The notes below the pieces were generated by a model that was given only the letters and a program-made list of their open reading frames with translations, ran no database searches and was not told where the DNA came from. Positions 44,955 through 60,260 of a stretch of DNA of 64,000 nucleotides are shown piece after piece. A program made the position numbers and the translations under genes. Numbering within the stretch: position 1 is the first letter of the stretch; every line of letters starts with the position of its first letter. The DNA comes from Cyrtodaria siliqua (lineage: Eukaryota > Mollusca > Bivalvia > Adapedonta > Hiatellidae), in the NCBI GenBank assembly GCA_037043455.1, contig JAWPHD010007106.1, positions 1 through 64,000 of the forward strand, written 5' to 3'.

Positions 44955-46340
44955 TCTAATTACAGATGAAAACTATTGTAAAGATAAACACTTTATTTGG
45001 TCAGCAACAGCACTGGGAATTTTTACAAATGACAGAACAAAATAACAACGAAGAAAACCTTATACCAATGATAAATGAGATTTGCAATTGTTTAGATCGT
45101 TGGAAGAAACATAGTTTATGAGAAAAATAACCGTTATCAAAACATTTGCAATACCCATGCTAATGTATCCTCTTAGAGTTTGAGGGAGTCCAAATGAAGT
45201 TTGCATGAACCGAATAAAAAAAACACAGCCTTTATACTAGCAGAACACAGCAAATCAGAATTATGAAAATGGGAGGTTAAAATGATTGATATAAAACTGT
45301 TTATAAAATCAATAACAAGGTTGGATTAAATTGTTTCTAGAACTTCAGATGATCCTAGCAATCACGGTAGTTGTAAGGCAATATGATGAAAGAAATTAAT
45401 AACTTTGGAGGTAAACATTGTTTGAAAGCAATTTTTATACAATTGGAACAAAACAATAACATTGAACTTGTCGCTTTTATCCAAAATAATTGAATCATGG
45501 TCAATAATACATTTTAGGGAGGACATGGAACAACATTCAAGACAAATTATATCGAACAACACTTTTATTAAACAAAAAGGGAAACACAATCACCAAGGGA
45601 AATGCTTCATTATGAAACATGGTGGCATTAAAGGTATACAATACATCGAAAAATAATGGGCTTAAAACTTTCTTTACATTCGATCATTTAAATGCGGTCA
45701 TTAACCTAAGCAACTCTGAGTTTCTTCAATATTGTAGAATCATTAAAAGTATTCCAAAGATGTGGAAAAAAGTTAGTCAACCATAAATAAGAATCAATAT
45801 TGATATTGATCAAACACTGTTAAAAGAAATAGAATAAACAAAAAATGCGAATTAAGTTATAATAGACATAGTCAGAGGGATTTCACTCTGAAACCGAAAT
45901 AGTTACGTATATAAACTGAAAATTAATTCATCTGACACATTTAGTCTGCTTAATTGACACTAAACCTAGAACATTCCAGTATAAATATATAATGAGAGTT
46001 CTCCCAACAAACACTTTTTTTGTATAGATTTAAAATTACAAATTCATGTCTTTATGATTTTTGTTATATACATATAGAAACTATCGAGCATTTATTTAAT
46101 CAGTTAAAATATATTATAATGCAATGCAAATGTTAAAAAAATAGTTCATTTGGAATTCTAACAAAAGCTTATCAATAATTTTATATTGTATATTAAAAAT
46201 TGAAAAGCTCAAAGGAAAATATACAAACACAATTTCTAGTGTTGCAACCTTTATAACGTATTTACACAATATTGAAAAATGAGAAAAATAGTGCTATAGA
46301 AATCACAGCATCCTTTAATTGCATCGTAGATCCGCACTGT
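44955..46340 (+). pseudogene. LINE reverse-transcriptase 3' half fossil
   Basis: Shifting plus-strand frames give, in the order of an L1/Tx1-like ORF2 C-terminal half, LGIFTND, NCLDRWKKHSL, EKITVIKTFAIPMLMYPL, KMIDIKLFIKSI, IIESWSIIHFRED, IISNNTFIKQKGK, FLQYCRIIKSIPKMWKK, YIMRVLPTNTF and IETIEHLF. Several stops and frameshifts interrupt it. The polymerase active-site part upstream is absent; the 47-bp satellite ends ~300 bp before. It is a different copy from the minus-strand fragment at 32290-32790. Confidence 0.8.
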
Positions 46341-47240
46341 ACCACAAACAAAGAGCAAATTATCTACATGTATACAATGAAAATGACAATATACAACACA
46401 AAGAGTGGTGAAGACAGGTTACCGACTTGGAACTGTCAGTAGGCAATATGGCCCAACTCTTTAGCTTAAATCGATTTTAAGTGTACACAACATCGCTTTT
46501 ATCCTGTCTTCAACGTTCAAATTGACAAGACAGTGTAAATAAAAATTATTTTAAATCAAAAGGAAATCTCTAACAATAAGATCCACATCTAGAGAAATTA
46601 GGAAACGATACACGTATTATGTTATTGTAATATATATACTAGTATATATAAATCATAATTATAAACACCTGAAGATGTTTCCGGAATTGTACAACCACAG
46701 CAGTTGCAGCCAGAGATAAAACCAATCTAGGGTACGACCAGAAAACCCGAGAGACGAAAGTTCATGCACCAACCTCCCCTTTCAGGGTTTCAGAAGGTGC
46801 AGTAATGGAACCACACGAGGTTGTCCGGTCATCGCACAAGAGAAAAGTGAAGAATAGTAGCGATATCTAGGGATTAATAAGACAAAATAACGATAAATGG
46901 GGACAGTTTGCAGCTCAGAAATGACCACGTTTGAAAAATATTAGTACAGTTATGTGTGTACTTCTATTCTTATCATAATATCTACTATGTCCTTTCATTA
47001 CCATTCTAACATCTCCTATCATATAAATATAATCTTATTTTTCGAGAAATACCCATAAAACGCCCAGTTCGCCTCCAGTCCATATAGGCTTAAACATGTT
47101 TCATCTTTATGTTTGACTCGTGTAGTAATTAATGTTGACAGTTTAATAATGAAGGACCTTTTTTTTTTAAATTTATCAAGTCTTAGATAATTATACTTCG
47201 TGTGGTTTTGCACGATTGACTATCATTATATTAATTTGAA
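46341..47240. other. No gene recognised before the satellite
   Basis: AT-rich except for about 46670-46870, where sequence near CCCGAGAGACGAAAGTTCAT and GAGGTTGTCCGGTCATCGC is more balanced but not assignable. The spacer ends directly at the first 40-bp monomer. Confidence 0.4.
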
Positions 47241-50200
47241 ATGTCAATGTACCCACACTGCTAGGTAGGACTAGGTACACATGTCAATGTACCCACACTG
47301 CTATATAGGACTAGGTACCAATGTCAATGTACCCACACTGCTATGTAGGACTAGGTACAAATGTCAATGTACCCACACTGCTATGTAGGACTAGGTACAC
47401 ATGTCAATGTACCCACACTGCTATGTAGGACTAGGTACACATGTCAATGTACCCTCACTGCTATGTAGGGCTAGGTACAAATGTCAATGTACCCACACTG
47501 CTATGTAGGACTAGGTACAAATGTCAATGTACCCACACTGATATGTAGGACTAAGTACACATGTCAATGTACCCACACTACTATGCAGGACAAGGTACAC
47601 ATGTCAATGTACCCACACTGCTATGTAGGTCTAGGTACACATGTCAATGTACCCACACTACTAGGTAGGACTAGGTACACATGTCAATGTACCCACACTG
47701 CTATATAGGACAAGGTACAAATGTCAATGTACCCACACTGCTATGTAGGACTAGGTACACATGTCAATGTACCCACAGTGCTATGTAGGACTAGGTACAC
47801 ATGTCAATGTACCCACACTACTATCTAGGACTAGGTACACATGTCAATGTACCCACACTACTATGTAGGACTAGGTACAAATGTCAATGTACCCACACTG
47901 CTATGTAGGACTAGGTACGAATGGCAATGTACCCACACTGCTATGTAGGACTAGGTACACATGTCAATGTACCCACACTGCTATGTAGGACTAGATACAC
48001 ATGTCAATGTACCCACACTGCTATGTAGGACTAGGTACACATGTCAATGTACCCACACTGTAATGTAGGACTAGGTACACATGTCAATGTACCCACACTA
48101 CTATGTAAGACTAGGTACACATGTCAATGTACCCACACTACTATGTAGGACTAGGTACACATGTCAATGTACCCACACTACTATGTAGGACTAGGTACAC
48201 ATGTCAATGTACCCACACTACTATGTAGGACTAGGTACACATGTCAATGTACCCACACTACTATGTAGGACTAGGTACACATGTCAATGTACCCACACTA
48301 CTATGTAGGACTTGGTACATATGTCAATGTACCCACACTGCTATGTAGGACTAGGCACAAATGTCAATATACCCACACTGCTATGTAGGACTAGGTACAC
48401 ATGTCAATGTACCCGCACAGCTATGTATGACTAGGTACACATGTCAATGTACCCACACTGCTATGTAGGACTAGGTACACATGTCAATGTACCCACACTA
48501 CTATGTAGGACTTGGTACAAATGTCAATGTACCCACACTACTATGTAGGACTAGGTACACATGTCAATGTACACACACACTACTATGTAGGACTAGGTAC
48601 ACATGTCAATGTACCCACACTGCTATGTAGGACTAGGTACACATGTCAATGTACTCACACTTCTATGTATGACTAGGTACCAATGTCAATGTACCCACAC
48701 TACTATGTAGGACTAGGTACACATGCCATTGTACCCACACTGCTATGTAGGACAAGGTACACATGTCAATGTACCCACACTACTATGTATGACTAGGTAC
48801 ACATGTCAATGTACCCACACTGATATGTAGGACTAGGTACACATGTCAATGTACCCACACTACTATGTAGGACTAGGTACACATGTCAATGTACCCACAC
48901 TTCTATGTAGGACTAGGTACAAATGTCAATATACCCACATTACTATGTAGGACTAGGTACACATGTCAATGTACCCACACTGCTGTGTAGGACTAGTTAC
49001 ACATGTCAATGTACCCACACTGCTATGTAGGACTAGGTACAAATGTCAATGTAACCACACTGCTATGTAGGACTAGGTACCAATGTCAATGTACCCGCAC
49101 TACTATGTAGGACTAGGTACAAATGTCAATGTACCCGCACTGCTATGTAGGACTAGGTACAAATGGCAATGTACCCACACTGCTATGTAGGACTAGGTAC
49201 ACATGTCAATGTACCCACACTGCTATGTAGGACTAGGTACACATGTCAATGTACCCACACTACTATGTAGGACTAGGTACCAATATCAATGTACCCACAC
49301 TGCTATATAGGACTAGGCACCAATGTCAATGTACCCACACTGCTATGTAAGACTAGGCACAAATGTCAATGTATCCACACTGCTATGTAGGGCTAGGTAC
49401 AAATGTAAATGTACCCACACTGCTATGTAGGACTAGGTACAAATGCCAATGTACCCACACTGCTATGCAGGACTAGGTACACACGTCAATGTACCCACAC
49501 TACTATGCAGGACTAGGTACATATGTCAATGTACCCACACTGCTATGTAGGACTAGGCACAAATGTCAATATACCCACACTGCTATGTAGGACTAGGTAC
49601 ACATGTCAATGTACCCGCACAGCTATGTAGGACTAGGTACACATGTCAATGTACCCACACTGCTATGTAGGACTAGGTACACATGTCAATGTACCCACAC
49701 TACTATGTAGGACTTGGTACAAATGTCAATGTACCCATACTACTATGTAGGACTAGGTACACATGTCAATGTACACACACTACTATGTAGGACTAGGTAC
49801 ACATGTCAATGTACCCACACTGCTATGTAGGACTAGGTACACATGTCAATGTACCCACACTACTATGTAGGACTTGGTACAAATGTCAATGTACCCACAC
49901 TGCTATGTAGGACTAGGTACACATGTCAATGTACTCACACTTCTATGTAGGACTAGGTACCAATGTCAATGTACCCACACTACTATGTAGGACTAGGTAC
50001 ACATGCCATTGTACCCACACTGCTATGTAGGACAAGGTATACATGTCAATGTACCCACACTACTATGTATGACTAGGTACACATGTCAATGTACCCACAC
50101 TGATATGTAGGACTAGGTACACATGTCAATGTACCCACACTACTATGTATGACTAGGTACACATGTCAATGTACCCACACTTCTATGCAGGACTAGGTAC

Positions 50201-53200
50201 AAATGTCAATATACCCACATTACTATGTAGGACTAGGTACACATGTCAATGTACCAACACTGCTGTTTAGGACTAGGTACACATGTCAATGTACCCACAC
50301 TGCTATGTAGGACTAGGTACAAATGTCAATGTAACCACACTGCAATGTAGGACTAGGTACCAATGTCAATGTACCCGCACTACTATGTAGGACTAGGTAC
50401 AAATGTCAATGTACCCGCACTGCTATGTAGGACTAGGCACAAATGGCAATGTACCCACACTGCTATGTAAGACTAGGCACAAATGTCAATGTATCCACAC
50501 TGCTATGTAGGGCTAGGTACAAATGTAAATGTACCCACACTGCTATGTAGGACTAGGTACAAATGCCAATGTACCCACACTGCTATGCAGGACTAGGTAC
50601 ACACGTCAATGTACCCACACTACTATGCAGGACTAGGTACACATGTCAATGTACCCACACTGCTACGTAGGTCTAGGTACACATGTCAATGTATCCACAC
50701 TGCTATGTAGGACTAGGTACAAATGTCAATGTACCCACACTATTATGTAGGACTAGGTACACATTTCAATGTACCCACACTGCTATGTAGGACTAGGTAC
50801 ACATGTCAATGTACCCACAATGCTATGTAGGACTAGGTACCAATGTCAATGTACCCACACTACTATGTAGGACTAGTTACACATGTCAATGTACCCACAC
50901 TGCTTTGTAGGACTAGGTACACATGTCAATGTACCCACACTGCTATGTAAGACTAGGTACCAATGTCAATGTACCCACACTGCTATGTAGGACTAGGTAC
51001 AAATGTCAATGTACCCACACTGCTATGTAGGACTAGCTACACATGTCAATGTACCCACACTGCTATGTAGGATTAGGTACACATGTCAATGTACCCACAC
51101 TGCTATGTAGGACTAGGAGCAAATGTCAATGTGCCCACACTGCTATGTAGGACTAGGTACAAATGTCAATGTACCCACACTACTATGTAGGACTAGGTAC
51201 ACATGTCAATGTACCCACACTGCTATGTAGGACTAGGTACAAATGTCAATGTACCAACACTGCTATGTAGGACTAGGTACACATGTCAATGTACCCACAC
51301 TGCTATGTAGGTCTAGGTACACATGTCAGTGTACCCACACTACTATGTAGGACTAGGTACACATGTCAATGTACCCACACTGCTATGTAGGACTAGGTAC
51401 ACATGTCAATGTACCCACACTGCTATGTAGGACTAGGTACAATTATCTATGTACCCACACTGCTATGTAGGACTAGGTACAAATGTCAATGTACCAACAC
51501 TGCTATGTAGGACTAGGTACACATGTCATTGTACCCACACTGCTATGTAGGACTAGGCACACATGTCAATGTACCCACACTACTATGTATGACTAGGTAC
51601 ACATGTCAATGTACCCACACTTCTATGTAGGACTAGGTACAAATGTCAATATACCCACATTACTATGTAGGACTAGGTACACATGTCAATGTACCCTCAC
51701 TGCTGTGTAGGACTAGCTACACATGTCAATGTACCCACACTGCTATGTTGGAATAGGTTCAAATGTCAATGTAACCACACTGCTATGTAGGACTAGCTAG
51801 CAATGTCAATGTACCCGCACTACTATGTAGGACTAGGTACAAATGTCAATGTAACCGCACTGCTATGTAGGACTAGGTACTAATGTCAATGTACCGACAC
51901 TGCTATGTAGGACTAGGTACACATGTCAATGTACCCACACTGCTATGTAGGACTAGGTACACATGTCAATGTACCCACACTACTATGTAGGACTAGGTAC
52001 CAATGTCAATGTACCCACACTGCTATGTAGGACTAGGCACCAATGTCAATGTACCCACACTGCTATGTAAGACTAGGTACAAATGTCAATGTACCCACAC
52101 TGCTATGTAGGCTAGGTACAAATGTAAATGTACCCACACTGCTATGTAGGACTAGGTACAAATGTCAATGTACCCACACTGCTATGCAGGACTAGGTACA
52201 CACGTCAATGTACCCACACTACTACGAAGGACTAGGTACACATGTCAATGTACCCACACTGCTATGTAGGTCTAGGTACACATGTCAATGTATTCACACT
52301 GCTATGTAGGACTAGGTACACATGGCAATGTACCCACACTACTATGTAGGACTAGGTACACATTTCAATGTACCCACACTGCTATGTAGGACTAGGTACA
52401 CATGTCAATGTACCCACACTGCTATGTAGGACTAGGTACACATTTCAATGTACCCACACTGCTATGTAGGACTAGGTACAAATATAAATGTACCCACACT
52501 GCTATGTACGACTAGGTACAAATGTCAATGTACCAACACTGCTATGTAGGACTAGGTACCAATGTCAATGTACCCACACTGCTATGTAGGACTAGGTACA
52601 CATGTCAATGTACCCACACTGCTATGTAGGACAAGGTACACATGTCAATATACCCACACTACTATGTAGGACTAGGTACACATGTCAATGTACCCACACT
52701 GCTATGTAGGTCTAGGTACACATATCAATGTACCCAAACTGCTATGTAGGACTAGGTGTCAATGTACCCACACTACTATGTAGGACTAGGTACACATGTC
52801 AATGTACCCACACTGCTATGTAGGACTAGGTACACATGTCAATGTACCCACACTGCTATGTAGGACTAGGTACAAATGTCAATGTACCCACACTGCTATG
52901 TAGGACTAAGTAAACATGTCAATGTACCCACTCTTATGCAGGACAAGGTACACATGTCAATGTACCCATTCTGCTATGTAGGTCTAGGTACACATGTCAA
53001 TGTACCCACACTACTATGTAGGACTAGGTACACATGTCAGTGTACCCACACTGCTATATAGGACAAGGTACAAATTTCAATGTACCCACACTGCTATGTA
53101 GGACTAGGTACACATGTCAATGTACCCACAGTGCTATGTAGGACTAGGTGCACATGTCAATGTACCCACACTACTATCTAGGACTAGGTACACATGTTAA

Positions 53201-56200
53201 TGTACCCACACTACTATGTAGGACTAGGTACAAATGTCAATGTACCCACACTGCTATGTAGGACTAGGTACGAATGGCAATGTACCCACACTGCTATGTA
53301 GGACTAGGTACACATGTCAATGTACCCACACTGCTATGTAGGACTAGGTACACATGTCAATGTACCCACACTGTTATGTAGGACTAGGTACACATGTCAA
53401 TGTACCCCCACTGCTATGTAGGACTAGGTACACATGTCAATGTACCCACACTACTATGTAAGACTAGGTACACATGTCAATGTACCCACACTACTATGTA
53501 GGACTAGGTACAAATGTCAATGTACCCACACTACTATGTAGGACTAGGTACACATGTCAATGTACCCACACTACTATGTAGGATTAGGTACACATGACAA
53601 TGTACCCACACTACTATGTAGGACTAGGTACATATGTCAATGTACCCACACTGCTATGTAGGACTAGGCACAAATGTCAATATACCCACACTGCTATGTA
53701 GGACTAGGTACACATGTCAATGTACCCGCACTGCTATGTAGGACTAGGTACACATGTCAATGTACCCGCACAGCTATGTAGGACTAGGTACACATGTCAA
53801 TGTACCCACACTGCTATGTAGGACTAGGTACACATGTCAATGTACCCACACTACTATGTAGGACTTGGTACAAATGTCAATGTACCCACACTACTATGTA
53901 GGACTAGCTACACATGTCAATGTACCCACACTGCTATGTTGGAATAGGTACAAATGTCAATGTAACCACACTGCTATGTAGGACTAGCTACCAATGTCAA
54001 TGTACCCGCACTACTATGTAGGACTAGGTACAAATGTCAATGTAACTGCACTGCTATGTAGGACTAGGTACAAATGTCAATGTACCGACACTGCTATGTA
54101 GGACTAGGTACACATGTCAATGTACCCACACTGCTATGTAGGACTAGGTACACATGTCAATGTACCCACACTACTATGTAGGACTAGGCACCAATGTCAA
54201 TGTACCCACACTGCTATGTAAGGCTAGGTACAAATGTCAATGTACCCAAACTGCTATGTAGGCTAGGTACAAATGTAAATGTATTCACACTACTATGTAG
54301 GACTAGGTACACATGTCAATGTACCCACACTGCTATGTAGGTCTAGGTACACATGTCAATGTATTCACACTGCTATGTAGGACTAGGTACAAATGGCAAT
54401 GTACCCACACTACTATGTAGGACTAGGTACACATTTCAATGTACCCACACTGCTATGTAGGACTAGGTACACATGTCAATGTACCCACACTGCTATGTAG
54501 GACTAGTTACACATGTCAATGTACCCACACTGCTATGTAGGACTAGGTACAAATATCAAATTACCCACACTGCTATGTACGACTAGGTACAAATGTCAAT
54601 GTACCAACACTGCTATGTATGACTAGGTACCAATGTCAATGTACCCACACTGCTATGTAGGACTAGGTACAAATGTCAATGTACCCACACTGCTATGTAG
54701 GACTAGGTACACATGTCAATATACCCACACTACTATGTAGGACTAGGTACACATGTCAGTGTACCCACACTGCTATGTAGGTCTAGGTACACATGTCAAT
54801 GTACCCAAACTGCTATGTAGGACAAGGTGTCAATGTACCCACACTACTATGTAGGACTAGGTACACATGTCAATGTACCCACACTGCTATGTAGGACTAG
54901 GTACACATGTCAATGTACCCACACTGCTATGTAGGACTAGGTACAAATGTCAATGTACCCACACTGCTATGTAGGACTAAGTACACATGTCAATGTACCC
55001 ACACTCTTATGCAGGACAAGGTACACATGTCAATGTACCCACACTGCTATGTAGGTCTAGGTACACATGTCAATGTACCCACACTACTATGTAGGACTAG
55101 GTACACATGTCAGTGTACCCACACTGCTATATAGGACAAGGTACAAATGTAAATGTACCCACATTGCTATGTAGGACTAGGTACACATGTCAATGTACCC
55201 ACAGTGCTATGTAGGACTAGGTACGAATGGCAGTGTACCCACACTGCTATGTAGGACTAGGTACACATGTCAATGTACCCACACTGCTATGTAGGACTAG
55301 GTAAACATGTCAATGTACCCGCACAGCTATGTAGGACTAGGTACACATGTCAATGTACCCACACTGCTATGTAGGACTAGGTACACATGTCAATGTACCC
55401 ACACTACTATGTAGGACTAGGTACACATGTCAATGCACTCACACTTCTATGTAGGACTAGGTACCAATGTCAATGTACTCACACTACTATGTAGGACTAG
55501 GTACACATGCCATTGTACCCACACTGCTATGTAGGACAAGGTACATATGTCAATGTACCCACACTACTATGTATGACTAGGTACACATGTCAATGTACCA
55601 ACACTAATATGTAGGACTAGGTACACATGTCAATGTACCCACACTACTATGTAGGACTAGGTACAAATGGCAATGTACCCACACTGCTATGTAGGACTAG
55701 GTACACATGTCAATGTACCCACACTGCTATGTAGGACTAGGTACACATGTCAATGTACCCACACTACTATGTAGGACTAGGTACCAATGTCAATGTACCC
55801 ACACTGCTATGTAGGACTAGGCACCAATGTCAATGTTCCCACACTGCTATGTAAGACTAGGCACAAATGTCAATGTATCCACACTGCTATGTAGGGCTAG
55901 GTACAAATGTAAATGTACCCACACTTCTATGTAGGACTAGGTACAAATGCCAATGTACCCACACTGCTATGAAGGACTAGGTACACACGTCAATGTACCC
56001 ACACTACTATGCAGGACTAGGTACACATGTCAATGTACCCACACTGCTATGTAGGTCTAGGTACACATGTCAATGTATCCACACTGCTATGTAGGACTAG
56101 GTACAAATGTCAATGTACCCACACTGCTTTGTAGGACTAGGTACACATTTCAATGTACCCACACTGCTATGTAGGACTAGGTACACATGTCAATGTACCT

Positions 56201-59200
56201 ACACTGCTATGTAGGACTAGGTACCAATGTCAATGTACCCACACTACTATGTAGTACTAGTTACACATGTCAATGTACCCACACTGCTTTGTAGGACTAG
56301 GTACACATGTCAATGTACCCACACTGCTATGTAAGACTAGTTACCAATGTCAATGTACCCACACTGCTATGTAGGACTAGGTACAAATGTCAATGTACCC
56401 ACACTGCTATGTAGGACTAGATACACATGTCAATGTACCCACACTGCTATGTAGGATTAGGTACACATGTCAATGTACCCACATTGCTATGTAGGACTAG
56501 GTGCAAATGTCAATGTGCCCACACTGCTATGTAGGACTAGGTACAAATGTCAATGTACCCACACTACTATATAGGACTAGGTAGACATGTCAATGTATCC
56601 ACACTGCTATGTAGGACTAGGTACAAATGTCAATGTACCAACACTGCTATGTAGGACTAGGTACACATGTCAATGTACCCACACTGCTATGTAGGTCAAG
56701 GTACACATGTCAGTGTACCCACACTACTATGTAGGACTAGGTACACATTTCAATGTACCCACACTGCTATGTAGGACTAGGTACATATGTCAATGTACCC
56801 ACACTGCTATGTAGGACTAGGTACAAATATCTATGTACCCACACTGCTATGTAGGACTAGGTACAAATGTCAATGTACCAACACTGCTATGTAGGACTAG
56901 GTACACATGTCATTGTACCCACACTGCTATGTAGGACTAGGTACACATGTCAATGTACCCACACTACTATGTAGGACTTGGTACACATGTCAATGTACCC
57001 ACACTTCTATGTAGGACTAGGTACAAATGTCAATATACCCACATTACTATGTAGGACTAGGTACACATGTCAATGTACCCACACTGCTGTGTAAAACTAG
57101 CTACACATGTCAATGTACCCACACTGCTATGTTGGAATAGGTACAAATGTCAATGTAACCACACTGCTATGTAGGACTAGCTACCAATGTCAATGTACCC
57201 GCACTACTATGTAGGACTAGGTACAAATGTCAATGTAACCGCACTGCTATGTAGGACTAGGTACAAATGTCAATGTACCGACACTGCTATGTAGGACTAG
57301 GTACACATGTCAATGTACCCACACTGCTATGTAGGACTATGTACACATGTCAATGTACCCACACTACTATGTAGGACTAGGTACCAATGTCAATGTACCC
57401 ACACTGCTATGTAGGACTAGGTGTCAATGTACCCACACTACTATGTAGGACTAGGTACACATGTCAATGTACCCACACTGCTATGTAGGACTAGGTACAC
57501 ATGTCAATATACGCACACTGCTATGTAGGACTACGTACACATGTCAATGTACCCACACTACTATGTAGGACTAGGTACACATGTCAATGTACCCACACTG
57601 CTATGTAGGACTAGGTACAAATGTCAGTGTACCCACACTGCTATGTAGGACTAGGTACACATGTCAATGTACCCACACTACTATGTAGGACTAGGTACAA
57701 ATGTCAATGTACCCATACTGCTATGTAGGACTAGGTACACATGTTAATGTACGCACACTGCTATGTAGGACTACGTACACATGTCAATGTACCCACACTG
57801 ATATGTAGGACTAGGTACATATGTCATTGTACCCACACTGCTATGTAGGACTCGGTACACATGTCAATGTACCCGCACTGCTATGTAGACTAGGTACACA
57901 TTTCAATGTACCCACACTGCTATGTAGGACTAGGTACACATGTCAATGTACCCACACTACTATGTAGGACTAGGTACACATGTCAATGTACCCACACTGC
58001 TATGTAGGTCTAGGTACACATGTCAATGTACCCACACTACTATGTAGGACTAGGTACACATGTCAATGTACCCACACTACTATGTAGGCCTAAGTACAAA
58101 TGTCAATTGTCCCACATTGCTATGTAGGACTAGGTACACATGTCAATGTACCCACACTGCATTGTAGGACTAGGTACACATGTCAATGTACCCACACTGC
58201 TATGTAGGACTAGGTACACATTGACAGTGTAGGACTAGGTACACATGTCAATGTACCCACACTACTATGTAGGACTAGGTACACATGTCAATGTACCCAC
58301 ACTGCTATGTAGGACTAGGTACACATGTCAATGTATCCACACTGCTATGTAGGACTAGGTACACATGTCAATGTACCCACACTGCTATGTAGGACTAGGT
58401 ACAAATGTCAATGTACCGACACTGCTATGTAGGACTAGGTACACATGTCATTGTACCCACACTGATATGTAGGACTAGGAACACATGCCAATGTACCCAC
58501 ACTGCTATGTAGGACTAGGTACACATGTCAATGTACCCACACTGCTATGTAGGACTAGGTACACATGTCAATGTACCCACACTGCATTGTAGGACTAGGT
58601 ACACATGTCAATGTACCCACACTGCTATGTAGGACTAGGTACAAATATCAGTGTACCCACACTGCTATGTAGGACTAGGTACACATGTCAATGTACCCAC
58701 ACTACTATGTAGGACTAGGTACAAATGTCAATGTACCCACACTGCTATGTAGGACTAGGTACACATGTCAATATACTCACACTGCTATGTAGGACTACGT
58801 ACACATGTCAATGTACCCACACTACTATGTAGGACTAGGTACACATGTCAATGTACCCACACTGCTATGTAGGACTAGGTACACATGTCAATGTACCCAC
58901 ACTGCTATGTAGGACGAGGTACACATGTCAATGTACCCGCAATGCTATGTAGACTAGGTACACATGTCAATGTACCCACACTGCTCTGTAGGACTAGGTA
59001 CACATGTCAATGTACCCACACTGCTTTGTAGGACTAGGTACACATGTCAATGTACCCACACTGCTCTGTAGGACTAGGTACACATGTCAATGTCCCCACA
59101 CTGCTATGTAGGACTAGGTACACATGTCAATGTACTCACACTGCTATGTAGGACTAAGTAGATATATCAGTGTACCCACACTGCTATGTAGGAATAGGTA

Positions 59201-60227
59201 CACATGTCAATGTACCCACACTACTATGTAGGACTAGGTACAAATGTCAATGTACCCACACTGCTATGTAGGACTAGGTACACATGTCAATGTACCCACA
59301 CTGCTATGTAGGACTAGGTACACATGTCAATGTACCCACACTGCTATGTAGGTCTAGGTACACATGTCAATGTACCCACACTGCTATGTAGGACTAGGTA
59401 CACATGTCAATGTACTCACACTGCTATGTAGGACTAGGTACATATGTCAGTGTACCCACACTGCTATGTAGGACTAGGTACACATGTCAATGTACCGACA
59501 CTACTATGTAGGACTAAGTACAAACATCAATTGACCCACATTGCTATGTAGGACTAGGTACACACGTCAATGTACCCACACTGCTATGTAGGATTAGGTA
59601 CACATGTCAATGTACCCACACTGATATGTAGGACTAGGTACACATTGACAGTGTAGGACTAGGTACACATGTCAATGTACCCACACTGCTATGTAGGATT
59701 AGGTACACATGTCAATGTACCCACACTGCTATGTAGGACTAGGTACATATGTCAGTGTACCCACACTGCTTTGTAGGACTAGGTACACATGTCAATGTAC
59801 CCACACTGCTATGTAAGACTAGGTACCAATGTCAATGTACCAACACTGCTATGTAGGACTAGGTACACATTGACAGTGTAGGACTAGGTACACATGTCAA
59901 TGTACCCACACTACTATGTAGGACTAGGTACACATGTCAGTGTACCCCCACTGCTATGTAGGACTAAGTACACATGTCAATGTACCCACACTGCTATGTA
60001 GGACTAGGTACAAATGTCAATGTACTGACACTGCTATGTAGGACTAGGTACACATGTCATTGTACCCACACTGCTATGTAGGACTAGGAACACATGCCAA
60101 TGTACCCACACTGCTATGTAGGACTAGTTATACATGTCAATGTACCCACACTGCTATGTAGGACTAGGTACACATGTCAATGTACCCACACTGCATTGTA
60201 GGACTAGGTACAAATGTCAATGTACCT
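47241..60227. repeat. 13-kb satellite, ~325 copies of a 40-bp monomer
   Basis: The first half-monomer is ATGTCAATGTACCCACACTG; the second is CTATGTAGGACTAGGTACAC. Phase is kept for 13 kb apart from a few small indels (for example near 48571, 52113, 54262, 57882). Common variants are G/A at position 20 and C/A/T/C at 39-40. Each join can fold: GGTACA, eight loop bases, TGTACC. Higher-order structure is visible: rare variants recur in blocks about 1.2-1.3 kb (48.3/49.5 kb), 2.03 kb (52876/54907) and 5.4 kb (47481/52876) apart. One of the three frames always meets TAG within a monomer, so frames longer than ~75 codons cannot occur. It is not a gene or CRISPR. Confidence 0.97.
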
Positions 60228-60260
60228 AGTTTTACATAGCAGTGTGGGTACATTGACATT
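60213..60260. repeat. Inverted terminal monomer at the satellite junction
   Basis: AATGTCAATGTAC (60213-60225) is followed by an inverted partial monomer ending GTACATTGACATT (60248-60260), giving perfect 13-bp arms. This is the only full orientation switch seen, exactly where the 40-bp array meets the 53-bp array. Confidence 0.9.

Noticed and set aside
47481..55134. Frames of 61-75 codons reading MSMYPHCYVGLGT... at several places
   Set aside because: They arise from three phases of the 40-bp satellite and stop at the TAG present once per monomer in one phase.
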